From Mangrovicoccus sp. HB161399 (GTDB lineage: Bacteria > Pseudomonadota > Alphaproteobacteria > Rhodobacterales > Rhodobacteraceae): DNA of 64,000 nucleotides. Below are positions 24,188-33,530 of this stretch, piece after piece. Numbering within the stretch: the first letter of the stretch is position 1; every line of letters begins with the position of its first letter. Where the stretch lies: the NCBI RefSeq assembly GCF_013184745.1, contig NZ_JAATVU010000025.1:26047-90046 (forward strand), given 5' to 3'. The notes beneath the pieces were generated by a model. That model did no database searches. It saw nothing but the letters and a program-made list of their open reading frames with translations, and was not told the origin of the DNA. The translations under genes were made by a program, and so were the position numbers.

Positions 24188-25078
24188 ATGGCGATGAGCG
24201 GACTGATCGACTACCGGGATCTGCCGGGCTGGGTGCCGGGGCAGGTGCTGCTGTCCAGCGACGGGCTGGGCTGGAAGAACGTGAATCTCAGGTCCTACCG
24301 CTACGAGGGGCAGGACGTGGTCGTCCCGGCGATGCGGGACTTCATGCTGGTGGGCTATCGCGGCGGGGTCACGCCGATGCAGCGCCGCTTCGACGGCAAG
24401 TGGCGCCGCGAGACGCTCTGTCCCGGCGCGGCCTCGCTGCTGACCCGCGCGCAGCAGGCCTTCTGGACCTGGCATGCGCAGATCGACGTGGTCCATGTCT
24501 ACCTGTCTGCCGGGCTGGTCGCCGAGGTGGCGGGCGAGATGCTGGAGTGCGACGGGGCCGAGGTGGTGCTGAACGACGTGCTCAGGACTGACGACCCGGT
24601 GATGACCCATGCGCTCGACACGATCGCGGGCGAGGCGCAGAGCCAGGGCATGGGCGGGGCGCTCTATGTCGACGCGGTGTCGCGCGGCCTGATCGTGCAT
24701 CTGCTGCGCCGCTACGCCTCGGTGCGGCTGCCCGAGGCGCGGCCCGCGGGCGCGCTGAGCCCGGCGGAGGAGCGGCGGATCCGCGGGCACATAGAGGAGA
24801 ACCTCGCCAGCCAGATGGAGCTGAAGGAGATGGCGGCGGTCCTGGGCATGGCGCCCTGCCGGTTTTCCCGCGCCTTCCGGCGCAGCTTCGGGCGGCCGCC
24901 CTATGCCCATGTGACGGCGCGGCGGCTGGAAGAGGCCAGGCGGCTGCTGGCGCGCACGTCGCTGCCGATCAAGGCGGTGGCGGCGGATTGCGGGTTTTCC
25001 GACCAGGCGCATCTGACGCGGATGTTCTCCGCGGCCTTCGGCGAGACGCCCGCCGTCTTCCGGCGGCGGGCGCAGTGA
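24188..25078 (+). CDS. AraC-family transcriptional regulator
   Basis: A 296-residue AraC regulator: N-terminal sensing region without a strong family match by eye (about 1-185) and a C-terminal double HTH (MELKEMAAVLGMAPCRFSRA and IKAVAADCGFSDQAHLTRMF, about 200-290). The start is ATG 24188 or ATG 24194; GGAGGAGG precedes both. It is 79 bp downstream of the serine hydrolase gene and convergent with the Baeyer-Villiger monooxygenase gene, which it may control. Confidence 0.9.
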   Translation: MAMSGLIDYRDLPGWVPGQVLLSSDGLGWKNVNLRSYRYEGQDVVVPAMRDFMLVGYRGGVTPMQRRFDGKWRRETLCPGAASLLTRAQQAFWTWHAQIDVVHVYLSAGLVAEVAGEMLECDGAEVVLNDVLRTDDPVMTHALDTIAGEAQSQGMGGALYVDAVSRGLIVHLLRRYASVRLPEARPAGALSPAEERRIRGHIEENLASQMELKEMAAVLGMAPCRFSRAFRRSFGRPPYAHVTARRLEEARRLLARTSLPIKAVAADCGFSDQAHLTRMFSAAFGETPAVFRRRAQ

Positions 25079-25132
25079 GGCGGTCCGGCACCGCGCATCC
25101 CCGTCCGGGCTGGAGCCGGAGGGTTCAGGCTG

Positions 25133-25157
25133 CCGGCGCGGGGCGATCCCGCGCCGG
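25133..25157. terminator. Stem-loop between convergent AraC and BVMO genes
   Basis: CCGGCGCGGG-GCGAT-CCCGCGCCGG, a perfect 10-bp stem with a 5-nt loop, is centred between the stops at 25078 and 25169. It would serve both directions; no T-runs. Confidence 0.55.
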
Positions 25158-25168
25158 ACCGCCCTCGC

Positions 25169-26803
25169 TCATTCGGCGGCTTCCGCCTCTGCCGGGGCGC
25201 GGCGCATATCGAAGCCTTCGTAGCCGTTTGCGGCGATCTCTCTGCATTTCTGCCGGTAGGTGCCGACGCCGCCGGTATAGCTGAGCACGCGGCGCGGTTT
25301 CCCCGGCACGTTCGACCCGGTGTACCAGGAGTCCGTCTTCGCGATCAGCGTCGCATTGGCGGTCTCGTCATGGTGCCGCACCCAGGCCTCCTCGCCCTCG
25401 GCGGTGGGCTCGATCGCCGTGGCGCCCGTGTCGCGCATGTGGCGGATGCAATCGGTGATCCACTCGGTCTGCTGCTGCAGGCAGGTGGTCATGTTGCACA
25501 GCGCGGCCGAGGGCGCCAAGGGCGCGCCGGTCATGAACAGATTGGGGAATCCGTGCTTCTGCAGGCCCAGGGTGGTGCGGATGTCCTTCGCCCATTCGTC
25601 GCGCAGACGCCGGCCGTCCCGCCCTGCGATGTCGATCCGCGCCAGCGCGCCCGATCCGGCATCGAAGCCTACCGCCATGATGATGACGTCAAGCCCGTGG
25701 ACCGTGCCGTCGGCCAGCTCCACGCCTTCGGGGACGATCCGCGCGATCGGGTTGCTCCTGACCGGGACCGCCTCGACATTCGGCTGCAGGTAGACCTCCA
25801 GGTAGTTGGTCTCGAGCGGCACCCGGTGCGTGCCGAAGCCGTAATCCCCGGACTTCGGCACGAGAATGTCGATCAGCTCCGGATCCTTCAGCCGCGCTGC
25901 CATCTTCTCGCGCACGAAGGCGGAGATCTCGGCGCTGACCGCCTCGTCGAAGAACATTTCGGCGAAGGAGGCGAGCCAGAGCTTCAGCGAGCCGTCGGCA
26001 TGGAACTCCTCCAGGACCGCGCGGCGCTGTTGCGGCGTGAGGTCGGCCCATTTGTGCTCGAAATCGTATTCGAAGCCGGTGAAGGTCGCGGGCAGGTTGC
26101 CCTTGAGCTCGTTGAAGCGCGCCTTGTAGGCCTTGGCCTCGCCGGGGCCGTATTTCGGGTTCTTCATCGGCAGGACGTATTGCGGCGTGCGCACGAAGAC
26201 CTTCAGCGAGCCGACCACCGGGGCGATGGTCTGGATCACCTGGATGCCGGTCGCGCCGATGCCGATCACGCCGACGCGCTTGCCTTCCAGATCGAGACCG
26301 CCCTTGGGGTAGCGCGCGGTGTGCAGGATGGTGCCGCGGAAGGTCTCCTGTCCCTCGAAGCGGTTCTCCAGCGGTGCCGAGAGCATGCCGGTGCAGCCGA
26401 TCAGGAACTGGGTGTTGTAGGTTTCGCCGGCATCGGTTTCGACCAGCCAGCGGCCGGTATCCTCGATGTACTCCGCTTTCGTCACCTTGGCCGAGAAGGT
26501 GAAATCCTTGCGCAGGTCCAGCCGGTCGGCGACGTAATGCATCCAGCGCTCGATCTCCGGCTGGGCGGGAAATCGTTCGCTCCAGGTCCAGTCCTTGTAG
26601 AGATCCTCGTCGAAGAGATACTGGTAGATATAGCTTTCGGAGTCGAATTTCGCGCCCGGGTAGCGGTTCCAGTACCAGGTGCCGCCGACATCGCTCCCGG
26701 CCTCCACCCCGTGCACGTCGAACCCTTCGCTGCGCAGCTGGTGCAGCTGGTAGAGCCCGGCCACGCCGGCCCCGATTACCAAGGCGTCAAGTTTCCTCGT
26801 CAT
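25169..26803 (-). CDS. Baeyer-Villiger monooxygenase (class B flavoprotein)
   Basis: A 544-residue FAD/NADPH monooxygenase of the cyclohexanone/phenylacetone monooxygenase type, inserting oxygen next to a ketone to give an ester or lactone. Seen: FAD motif VIGAGVAGLYQLHQL (about 8-22), GTWYWNRYPGAKFD (about 43-56, strongly diagnostic), the fingerprint FRGTILHTARYP (consensus FxGxxxHxxxW with Tyr for Trp), and NADPH motif GIGATGIQVIQT. ATG 26803 directly precedes the FAD motif; upstream frame to 26962 lacks similarity. Convergent with an AraC gene and near a serine hydrolase, the usual partner for ester cleavage. Confidence 0.93.
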   Translation of the reverse strand: MTRKLDALVIGAGVAGLYQLHQLRSEGFDVHGVEAGSDVGGTWYWNRYPGAKFDSESYIYQYLFDEDLYKDWTWSERFPAQPEIERWMHYVADRLDLRKDFTFSAKVTKAEYIEDTGRWLVETDAGETYNTQFLIGCTGMLSAPLENRFEGQETFRGTILHTARYPKGGLDLEGKRVGVIGIGATGIQVIQTIAPVVGSLKVFVRTPQYVLPMKNPKYGPGEAKAYKARFNELKGNLPATFTGFEYDFEHKWADLTPQQRRAVLEEFHADGSLKLWLASFAEMFFDEAVSAEISAFVREKMAARLKDPELIDILVPKSGDYGFGTHRVPLETNYLEVYLQPNVEAVPVRSNPIARIVPEGVELADGTVHGLDVIIMAVGFDAGSGALARIDIAGRDGRRLRDEWAKDIRTTLGLQKHGFPNLFMTGAPLAPSAALCNMTTCLQQQTEWITDCIRHMRDTGATAIEPTAEGEEAWVRHHDETANATLIAKTDSWYTGSNVPGKPRRVLSYTGGVGTYRQKCREIAANGYEGFDMRRAPAEAEAAE

Positions 26804-27058
26804 CCCGTTCCTCCCTGGATGGGCGGCCGGGGCTTGCTGCCGCGGCCTTGCGGGAAGGCTAGGCGGGGCGGCGGGGGCCGGTATTGAACGATCCGGAAAA
26901 GCTGTTGAACGAAATCCTGCCGCAGCGCGACATGGCCGTCCGGGCCGCCGGGTCGGTTTCATGCGTCCTTATTACTTTGCCGTCCACATTGCCCCCTGCG
27001 GGGGACTGTGCCATTGCTTTCCCGTATCCGCCCAGCAGCCCGGGGAGAGCTCTCGCAG

Positions 27059-27712
27059 ATGACCGATTTTGTCCGTCGCCGCACCCTGATGGTCGATACC
27101 CAGGTCCGGCCCGCCGATGTCACCAGGTTCCCGATCATCGAAGCGATGCTGCGCGTGCCGCGCGAACTCTACGTGCCGGACGAGCTGAAGGACGCCGCCT
27201 ATGTCGGCGAGAACCTGCCGCTGGGCGAAAACCGCGTCATCCTGGAACCGCGCACCTTCGCCAAGATGCTGGAAACGGCCAATGTCCGGCCGACCGACCT
27301 GGTGCTCGATATCGGGCCGGGGCTGGGCTATTCGGCCTGCGTTCTGGCGCATCTCGCCGAGGCGGTGGTCGCGGTCGAGGAGGACGGGGACATGGCGCGC
27401 GAGGCCGCGGCCAACCTTTCCGAACACGGTGCGGACAATGCCGCGGTGGTCGAAGGGCCGCTCTGCGAGGGCATGGCGCAGCACGGTCCCTATGACGTTA
27501 TCGTGATCGAAGGTGCCGTAGAGGCCGTCGGTGATGCCCTATTGGCACAGCTGAAGGACGGCGGTCGCATCGTCGCGCCGTTTGTGGATGGCGCGCTGGG
27601 GGCCGTGAGGGTAGGGTACAAGCTGAACGGATCGGTTTCGTGGCGGTTTGCCTTCAATGCCGGGGCACCCGTCCTTCCGGGATTCGAGCAGACGAAAGAC
27701 TTCGCGCTCTGA
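27059..27712 (+). CDS. Protein-L-isoaspartate O-methyltransferase family protein
   Basis: A 217-residue PCMT-family protein: N-terminal FVRRRTLMVDTQVRP, then the SAM motif VLDIGPGLGYSACVLAHLAE (near 80) and the DVIVIEGAVE segment (near 145). The family repairs isoaspartyl residues, but this short form just upstream of tolC is a recurrent arrangement in Rhodobacterales and may not be a classical Pcm: the second motif usually written GDG is degenerate here. ATG 27059 follows GGGGAGAG. The tolC gene starts 54 bp downstream, so they are probably co-transcribed. Confidence 0.88.
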   Translation: MTDFVRRRTLMVDTQVRPADVTRFPIIEAMLRVPRELYVPDELKDAAYVGENLPLGENRVILEPRTFAKMLETANVRPTDLVLDIGPGLGYSACVLAHLAEAVVAVEEDGDMAREAAANLSEHGADNAAVVEGPLCEGMAQHGPYDVIVIEGAVEAVGDALLAQLKDGGRIVAPFVDGALGAVRVGYKLNGSVSWRFAFNAGAPVLPGFEQTKDFAL

Positions 27713-27766
27713 GGGCCCGCCTTCTCCGGCGGCAGGGCGCTGCAGGATAAAAACGAGGACCCCAAG

Positions 27767-29185
27767 GTGCGCAAGATCAAGACAACCCTGCTGGCCTGCG
27801 CGGCGGCAATCGCGGTCTCGGCCGCGTCGGCGGAAACCCTGACGGACACGCTGGTTTCTGCATACAACAATTCCAACCTGCTGGAGCAGAACCGCGCGGT
27901 TCTGCGGGCTGCCGACGAGGATGTCGCGATCGCGGTCGCCGCGCTGCGGCCGATCTTCGCCTATTCGGCCTCTCGCAGCTATTTCTGGGACCTCGACACC
28001 GACGTGCTGCAGACCGTGGCCGGGCCGGTGCGCGAGGACAGCCAGACGATCACCAACACGCTGGAGCTCACCGCGCAGATGAGCCTCTACGAGTTCGGCC
28101 GCAACCGGCTGGCCGTCGGCGCCGCCAAGGAAGCCGTGCTGGCCGCGCGCCAGGCGCTGGTCGCGCAGGAGCAGGATGTGCTGTTCTCGGCGGTCCAGGC
28201 CTATACCCAGGTGCGCCAGGCCCAGGCCTTCGTCGACCTGCGCCGCAACAACGTCCGCGTCCTCGAAGAGGAACTGCGCGCCGCCAACGACCGCTTCGAC
28301 GTGGGCGAGGTGACCCGCACCGACGTCGCGCAGGCCGAGGCCTATCTCGCCGCCGCACAGGCCAGCCTCGTGGCGGCCAACGGCGACCTGGAGATCGCGC
28401 GCGAATCCTTCAACCTCGCCGTCGGCCGTTATCCGGGCGACCTCGCGCCGCCGCCGGCCTTCTCCAAGCGTCCCGAGAGCCTGCAGAGCGCCCGCGACGT
28501 CGCCGTGCGCGGCCATCCGGCGATCCGCCAGCAGCAGTTCCTGGTCTCCGCGCAGGAGATCAATGTCGACATTGCCCAGCGGCAGATCCTGCCGACGCTG
28601 AGCGCCACCAGCTCGATCGGCTATTCCGACTCGGCCTCCAGCTCCAACACCAACGACATGGAGCCGGTCGCCAGCCTCGGGATCGAGTTCGGCGGGCCGA
28701 TCTACCGCGGCGGCCAGATCAACGCGCTCTACCGCCAGGCGGTGGCAAATCTGGAGCAGAACCGCTCCGGGCTGCTGCAGACCACGCTGAACGTGCAGGA
28801 GCGCGTCGGCTACGCCTGGGCCAACTTCCAGGTCGCGATTGCCAGCCTCGATGCCACCGAGCGCCAGATCGAGGCCTCGCAGGTCGCCTTCGAGGGCACG
28901 CGCGAGGAAGCCACGCTGGGCGCGCGCACGACGCTCGACGTGCTGAACGCCGAGCAGGACCTGCTCGACGCCCGCGGCAGCCGCATCGAGGCGCTGACCG
29001 TGGAGCAGGACGCCTACTACTTCCTGCTCTCCACCATGGGCCTGCTGACCGCCGACAGCCTAGGGCTGGACGTGATCGCCTATGACGACAACGCCTATTA
29101 CGAGAAAGTCCGCGCCGCGCCGACTGTGTTCACCTCCGAACAGGGCATCAAGCTCGACAAGGTGCTGAAGGCGCTCGGCAAGTGA
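27767..29185 (+). CDS. tolC: TolC-family outer membrane efflux/secretion channel
   Basis: A 472-residue TolC outer-membrane protein with a signal peptide (KTTLLACAAAIAVSAASA) and two homologous OEP halves (about 25-220 and 240-450). Typical TolC features are the YEFGRN and GGQINALYRQA segments and Ala/Gln/Glu-rich helices. TolC trimers connect inner-membrane type I secretion or RND/ABC pumps to the outside. The start is GTG 27767 behind CGAGGA. It is followed after 4 bp by a PopZ-like gene. It could serve the RTX protein encoded at 55103, but no ABC/HlyD partner is in the window. Confidence 0.93.
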   Translation: MRKIKTTLLACAAAIAVSAASAETLTDTLVSAYNNSNLLEQNRAVLRAADEDVAIAVAALRPIFAYSASRSYFWDLDTDVLQTVAGPVREDSQTITNTLELTAQMSLYEFGRNRLAVGAAKEAVLAARQALVAQEQDVLFSAVQAYTQVRQAQAFVDLRRNNVRVLEEELRAANDRFDVGEVTRTDVAQAEAYLAAAQASLVAANGDLEIARESFNLAVGRYPGDLAPPPAFSKRPESLQSARDVAVRGHPAIRQQQFLVSAQEINVDIAQRQILPTLSATSSIGYSDSASSSNTNDMEPVASLGIEFGGPIYRGGQINALYRQAVANLEQNRSGLLQTTLNVQERVGYAWANFQVAIASLDATERQIEASQVAFEGTREEATLGARTTLDVLNAEQDLLDARGSRIEALTVEQDAYYFLLSTMGLLTADSLGLDVIAYDDNAYYEKVRAAPTVFTSEQGIKLDKVLKALGK

Positions 29186-29189
29186 TCGC

Positions 29190-29636
29190 ATGTCGGAAAA
29201 CGGAAAGCCGGGGGCACAGATGAGCGCGTCCAAGAACCCCGAGGAAGTCCTCGCCTCCATCCGGCGCCTGGTCGCCAAGGAAGTGCAGCACCAGCAGGAG
29301 CGGGAGGCGGCCGAACGGCCCGACCGCGACATGCCGGTGGTCAGCGAGAAGGCCAGCGCCGCGGCGCGGCGGCTGGTGCTCGGAACCGGCGCGCGCGTGG
29401 CGGCGAACGGGATCGCGACGCCCGCGGCCGCGCAGGTCTGGGACGAGCCCGAACCCGATGCTCCGGCGGCACGGGGCGGTCCGGCAGAGCCGCAGTCCGG
29501 CGAGGCCGAGCTGCGCGCCATGATCCGCGAGATCCTGCGCGAAGAGGTCCGCACCCGCATGGGGCCGCGGATCAACGAGAACATCCGGCGCATCGTGCGC
29601 GAGGAACTGCGCAGCATTCTCGGCAGCGAGAGCTGA
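29190..29636 (+). CDS. PopZ/DUF2497-like polar organising protein candidate
   Basis: A 148-residue hydrophilic protein. Its N-terminal KNPEEVLASIRRLVAKEV resembles the PopZ N-terminal helix (EDILASIRRII), and the C-terminus (ELRAMIREILREEVRTRMG, NENIRRIVREELRSIL) is an amphipathic helix pair like the PopZ oligomerisation region. The middle (about 60-110) is Pro/Ala/Glu-rich and probably disordered. PopZ forms polar hubs that tether chromosome origins in alphaproteobacteria. The similarity is by pattern only. It directly follows tolC (4 bp) and ends at a strong stem-loop. Confidence 0.65.
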   Translation: MSENGKPGAQMSASKNPEEVLASIRRLVAKEVQHQQEREAAERPDRDMPVVSEKASAAARRLVLGTGARVAANGIATPAAAQVWDEPEPDAPAARGGPAEPQSGEAELRAMIREILREEVRTRMGPRINENIRRIVREELRSILGSES

Positions 29637-29651
29637 CCGCGCCCGCAAAGA

Positions 29652-29682
29652 CAGAAGCGCTCCCCAAGGGGGAGCGCTTCTG
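29652..29682 (+). terminator. Strong stem-loop terminator
   Basis: CAGAAGCGCTCCCC-AAG-GGGGAGCGCTTCTG is a perfect 14-bp stem with a 3-nt loop, 15 bp after the PopZ-like stop and before the convergent gene at 29724. The flanks lack a long T-run, but the symmetry suits both strands. Confidence 0.85.
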
Positions 29683-29723
29683 CAAGGTCTCCGGCGTCCC
29701 GGCGCCGTGCCGGGACCCTGAAT

Positions 29724-30044
29724 TCAGGCCGCTTCCGCGGCTTCGGCAGCGTGACGCCGCTCCGATTCTTCGCGCGACAGGGCCACGGAGGTGCGCACGC
29801 CCTTCGAGACGAACTCCATGAGGCCGCCGACCACCCGCTCGTTCGGGTCGATCCCTGCGCAGCTCAGCACTTCCCGGCCGTCGCGCGACCGCGCCCAGCG
29901 GGCGATCTGCTCGGGGCCGTTGCCGTATTTCTTGTCATCCGCAATCGCGTCATCCAGTGCGGCCAGCACAACAGCCGCGAACAGTTTGCGGGCACGGTTG
30001 CCCTGCTCATGATTAAAAGCAGTGCCATCGACGAATTCGCCCAT
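29724..30044 (-). CDS. Conserved small protein, DUF6280-type
   Basis: A 106-residue soluble protein beginning MGEFVDGTAFNHEQGNRARK, with AALDDAIADDKKYGNG and ILSC-like VLSCAGIDPNERVV segments. I recognise it as a Rhodobacterales-conserved family (probably DUF6280) of unknown function. No membrane segment or signal peptide. It is divergent from efp with a 209-bp intergenic region. Confidence 0.8.
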   Translation of the reverse strand: MGEFVDGTAFNHEQGNRARKLFAAVVLAALDDAIADDKKYGNGPEQIARWARSRDGREVLSCAGIDPNERVVGGLMEFVSKGVRTSVALSREESERRHAAEAAEAA

Positions 30045-30253
30045 TTCGTTTCCTTATTCTTGCTCTTGCTTCTTTCGAGGTGCGGCGCAATATGCATCTT
30101 CCGCACCGATTCGGTATTGCGTTTTGAGCATGGTAGGCATGCGCTCAGTGCATAGTCTATCCCGCCCGGCCCGCAAGCGTCCTTGTTGCCACGCCGGTAC
30201 CTTCGGCGATATAGGGGCGGCTACCTCTCGTTCAACACTCAATGGGCTCCGAA
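30045..30253. promoter_or_regulatory. Divergent promoter region, DUF6280 gene and efp
   Basis: An AT-richer stretch near 30050-30160 suggests promoters for both directions. TTGTTG at 30183 and GATATA at 30208 could be part of the efp promoter, but the 19-bp spacing is longer than optimal. Confidence 0.35.
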
Positions 30254-30817
30254 ATGCCGAAAATCAACGGGAACGAAATCCGTCCCGGCTTCATCCTCGA
30301 CCATGACGGGGGCCTCTGGTCCGCGGTGAAGGTCGATATCGTCAAGCCGGGCAAGGGCGGAGCCTTCGCCCAGGTCGAGCTGCGCAACCTGCGCAACGGC
30401 TCCAAGCTGAACGAGCGGTTCCGCTCCGCCGATAAAGTCGAGCGCGTGACGCTCGAGCAGAAGGACCAGCAATTCCTCTACGAGCAGGACGGCAAGCTGG
30501 TCTTCATGGACACCGAGACCTTCGAGCAGATCGAGATACCGGCGGAACTGCTGGGCGAGCGCCGCCCCTTCCTTCAGGACGGCATGACCGCGGTGGTGCA
30601 GTATTACGACGAGGAGCCGCTCTCGGCGCAGCTGCCGGCCAAGGTCGTCTGCACCGTCGCCACGACCGAGCCGGTGGTCAACGGGCAGACCGCGTCGAAG
30701 AGCTTCAAGCCCGCGACGCTCGACAACGGCATCCGCATCATGGTGCCGCCCTTCATCGGCCAGGACGAGGCGATCGTGGTCAACACGGAGACCATGGAAT
30801 ATTCCGAACGGGCCTGA
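30254..30817 (+). CDS. efp: Elongation factor P
   Basis: A 187-residue EF-P that relieves ribosome stalling at polyproline. Three OB-type domains are evident: KOW-like (about 1-63) with KPGKGGAF placing the modifiable lysine at residue 34, the central domain (about 65-128), and the C-terminal domain ending ETMEYSERA. Start ATG 30254 gives the standard [13 protein letters not shown]-terminus; ATG 30242 upstream would add four residues. The modifying enzymes EpmA/EpmB are not in the window. Confidence 0.97.
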   Translation: MPKINGNEIRPGFILDHDGGLWSAVKVDIVKPGKGGAFAQVELRNLRNGSKLNERFRSADKVERVTLEQKDQQFLYEQDGKLVFMDTETFEQIEIPAELLGERRPFLQDGMTAVVQYYDEEPLSAQLPAKVVCTVATTEPVVNGQTASKSFKPATLDNGIRIMVPPFIGQDEAIVVNTETMEYSERA

Positions 30818-30853
30818 TCCGGGTTCCGCGCTACCCTCCGGGCGGCGCTCTCT

Positions 30854-30876
30854 CCCTCTCCCCGCCGGGGAGAGGG
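30854..30876. terminator. Stem-loop / REP-like element between efp and UbiH gene
   Basis: CCCTCTCCCC-GCC-GGGGAGAGGG, followed by CCGGGGTGAGGGGG. This layout resembles a palindromic intergenic element found dispersed in many proteobacterial genomes and may also terminate both convergent genes. Confidence 0.6.
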
Positions 30877-30897
30877 CCGGGGTGAGGGGGCGCTGCC

Positions 30898-32115
30898 CTA
30901 GAGCGCGCGGCCCTGAAGCAGCCGCGGCACGTCCCCGGACAGACCGGCCGCCTCGCGCATGAAGCCGCGGCGCAGCGCGGGCACCGCGTTTGCCAGTCCC
31001 AGCCCGATGTTGCGTCCCAGCCGCAGGAGCGGATTGTCGTTCGAGAACAGCCGGTTGAATCCGTCCGTGGCAATCGCCAGCGTCGTCGAGTCGAAGCGCC
31101 GCCACGCGGCATAGCGGTCCAGCACCAGCGGCCATCCCAGATCTTCGCCGCGGCGCGATGCCTCGACCAGCACCTCGGCCAGCGCGGCGACGTCGCGCAG
31201 CCCGGCATTCAGCCCCTGTCCGGCGATCGGATGCACGCCGCGCGCGGCATCTCCGGCCAGTGCCAGCCGCTCGGCGGCGAAGCTCTCGGCGATCGTCATG
31301 TTCAGCGGATAGGTGTAGCGCGCCCCGGCGATATGGATCCGGCCCAGGAAATCGCCGAAGCGCGGCCGCAGCACCTCCAGATATGCCTCGTCGTCCAGCG
31401 CCTGGATCGCCGCCGCCTGCTCGGTGGTCTCGCTCCAGACGATCGACGAGCGGTTGCCGGTCAGCGGCAGGATCGCCAGCGGGCCCGGCGGCAGGAAGAT
31501 CTGCCAGGCGCAGCCCTGGTGCGGCTTCTCGTGGCCGATGGCGCAGACCAGCGCCGTCTGGCCGTAGTCGGTCACCCGCCGCTTGATGCCCGCGCGTTCC
31601 GCAGTGCCGCTCCTGCGCCCGTCCGCCCCCACCAGCAGCGGCGCCGCGAATTCCCGCCCGTCCGCCAGCGTCGCCACCGCGCGGCCCGGCTCCACCCGCT
31701 GTGCGGCCACGGCGCCCTCGATCCGGACGATCCCGGGCGTTTCCGCCAGCGCCGCCAGCAGCGCGGCGCGCAGGTGGCGGTCCTCGACCATCTGGCCCAG
31801 CGGGCCTTCGCCCAGCTCGCGGCTGTCGAAATGCAGCGTCAGCGGGCTGGTGCCTTCGCCCGCGCGCCCATCGCCGACGCGGATGTCCAGCATCGGCTGC
31901 GCATCCGCGGCCAGCCGGTCCCAGATTCCGAGGACGCCCAGCATCTTCACGCTCGCCGCCGCCAGCGCATAGCTGCGGCCGTCGAACTCCGGCACGGTCT
32001 GGTCGGCATCGGAGAGCGGATCGATCACCGCCACGCGCAGTCCGGCGCGGGCGAGGGCAAGGGCGAGGCTGGCGCCGTTCAGGCTGCCGCCGACAATGAG
32101 GACGTCCTGTTCCAT
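30898..32115 (-). CDS. UbiH/UbiF/Coq6-family FAD monooxygenase
   Basis: A 405-residue flavoprotein hydroxylase of the ubiquinone-biosynthesis family. FAD motif VLIVGGSLNGASLALALARA (about 4-23), the DG motif LVGADGRRSGTAERAG (near 160) and the GD motif ALAGDAARGVHPIAGQGLN (near 285) are in order. It hydroxylates an aromatic intermediate of ubiquinone synthesis; which position cannot be told without comparison. Start ATG 32115 was preferred to 32151 because the FAD motif begins at once. Divergent from the amidase gene (86 bp). Confidence 0.9.
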   Translation of the reverse strand: MEQDVLIVGGSLNGASLALALARAGLRVAVIDPLSDADQTVPEFDGRSYALAAASVKMLGVLGIWDRLAADAQPMLDIRVGDGRAGEGTSPLTLHFDSRELGEGPLGQMVEDRHLRAALLAALAETPGIVRIEGAVAAQRVEPGRAVATLADGREFAAPLLVGADGRRSGTAERAGIKRRVTDYGQTALVCAIGHEKPHQGCAWQIFLPPGPLAILPLTGNRSSIVWSETTEQAAAIQALDDEAYLEVLRPRFGDFLGRIHIAGARYTYPLNMTIAESFAAERLALAGDAARGVHPIAGQGLNAGLRDVAALAEVLVEASRRGEDLGWPLVLDRYAAWRRFDSTTLAIATDGFNRLFSNDNPLLRLGRNIGLGLANAVPALRRGFMREAAGLSGDVPRLLQGRAL

Positions 32116-32201
32116 GGCGCAGGAATGAAGCGGCCGGGCGGGATTGTCCATCCGGATCGGGGCGAATAGCTTGGCTGCGACACCATTGACGAGGACGTGA
32201 C

Positions 32202-33530
32202 ATGGACGAGTGGCGGAGCCGGACGGCGGCAGACCTGGGGCGCGGCATCGGTGACGGGACCATCGACCCGGTGGAGCTGGCCGAAGCCTTCCTGGATGCT
32301 GCCGTGGCCCATGAGGCCGGGACGCGCATCTATGCCCGCTTCACCGCGGAGCGCGCGCTGGCCGAGGCCGGGGCGGCTCGGGACCGCGCCCGGCTGGGGC
32401 TGCGCCGCGGCCTGCTCGACGGCGTGCCGATCTCCTGGAAGGACCTCTTCGACACCGCAGGGGTGGCGACCGAGGCGGGCTCCCGGCTGCTCGAGGGGCG
32501 GGTGCCGGAGCGCGACGCGCTGGTGCTCGAAGCCGCGACGCTGGGCGGCTCGGTCTGCCTCGGGAAGACCCACATGACCGAGCTCGCCTTTTCCGGGCTG
32601 GGCCTCAACCCGATGACCGCGACCCCGCCCAACGTGACCGATCCCGCGCTGGTGCCGGGCGGCTCCTCCTCGGGCGCCGCCACCTCGGTGGCCTTCGGCC
32701 TGGCGGCGGCGGGGATCGGTTCGGATACCGGCGGCTCGGTCCGTGTGCCGTCCGCCTGGAACAACCTCGTCGGGCTGAAGACCACTGCCGGGCGCATTCC
32801 GCTGGACGGCGTGGTGCCGCTGGCGGCGCGCTTCGACACGATCGGCCCGCTCTGCCGCTCGGTGGAAGATGCTGCCGAAGTGCTGGCGTTGATCGAGGGC
32901 GGCAAGCCTGCCGACCTGCGGGGGGCATCGCTGGCGGGGCAGCGCGTCGCGGTGCTGGAGACCATCGCGCTCGACGACCTGCGCGACCAGCCGGGCTATG
33001 CCTTCGAGACCGCCGTATCGCGGCTTGCGGCCGCCGGGGCCAAGGTGGAGCGCATCCAGGTCCCGGCCGTGGCCGAGGCGCTGGCCTCCGCCTCGATGCT
33101 GTTCCCGGGCGAGGCCTACGGCACCTGGGGCAAGGTGATCGAGGCGTCGCCCGAGAAGATGCACCCGCCGATCCGCGACCGTTTCCGGCTGGGCGCAGAT
33201 GTCACGGCCGAGGCCTTCGTTGCGGGCTGGCAGGCACTCGACCGGCTGCGCGCCGCCTATCTGCAGGCCACGGCGGGCTTCGACGCGGTCCTGCTGCCGA
33301 CCACGCCGATCCTGCCGCCGGATGCCGCGCGGCTGGAAAGCGATCCGGACTATTTCCGCACCGAGAACCTGCTGGCGCTCAGGAACACCCGGATCGGCAA
33401 CCTGATGGGGCTCTGCGCGCTGACCCTGCCGACCGGGACCGATTGCTGCGGCCTGATGCTGATGGCCGCGCCGGGCCGGGAGGAGCGCCTGCTGCGCACC
33501 GGCAGGGCGGCCGAGGCGGCGCTCGGCTGA
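32202..33530 (+). CDS. Amidase signature-family hydrolase
   Basis: A 442-residue amidase. The Ser-cisSer-Lys triad is visible: Lys80 in SWKDLFD, the GGSSSGAA loop at 153-160, and the nucleophile Ser179 in SDTGGSVRVPSA. Family members cleave amide bonds of many small substrates; GatA function is unlikely because no gatC/gatB is adjacent. It is divergent from the UbiH-family gene and 223 bp upstream of the aminotransferase gene. Substrate unknown. Confidence 0.93.
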   Translation: MDEWRSRTAADLGRGIGDGTIDPVELAEAFLDAAVAHEAGTRIYARFTAERALAEAGAARDRARLGLRRGLLDGVPISWKDLFDTAGVATEAGSRLLEGRVPERDALVLEAATLGGSVCLGKTHMTELAFSGLGLNPMTATPPNVTDPALVPGGSSSGAATSVAFGLAAAGIGSDTGGSVRVPSAWNNLVGLKTTAGRIPLDGVVPLAARFDTIGPLCRSVEDAAEVLALIEGGKPADLRGASLAGQRVAVLETIALDDLRDQPGYAFETAVSRLAAAGAKVERIQVPAVAEALASASMLFPGEAYGTWGKVIEASPEKMHPPIRDRFRLGADVTAEAFVAGWQALDRLRAAYLQATAGFDAVLLPTTPILPPDAARLESDPDYFRTENLLALRNTRIGNLMGLCALTLPTGTDCCGLMLMAAPGREERLLRTGRAAEAALG

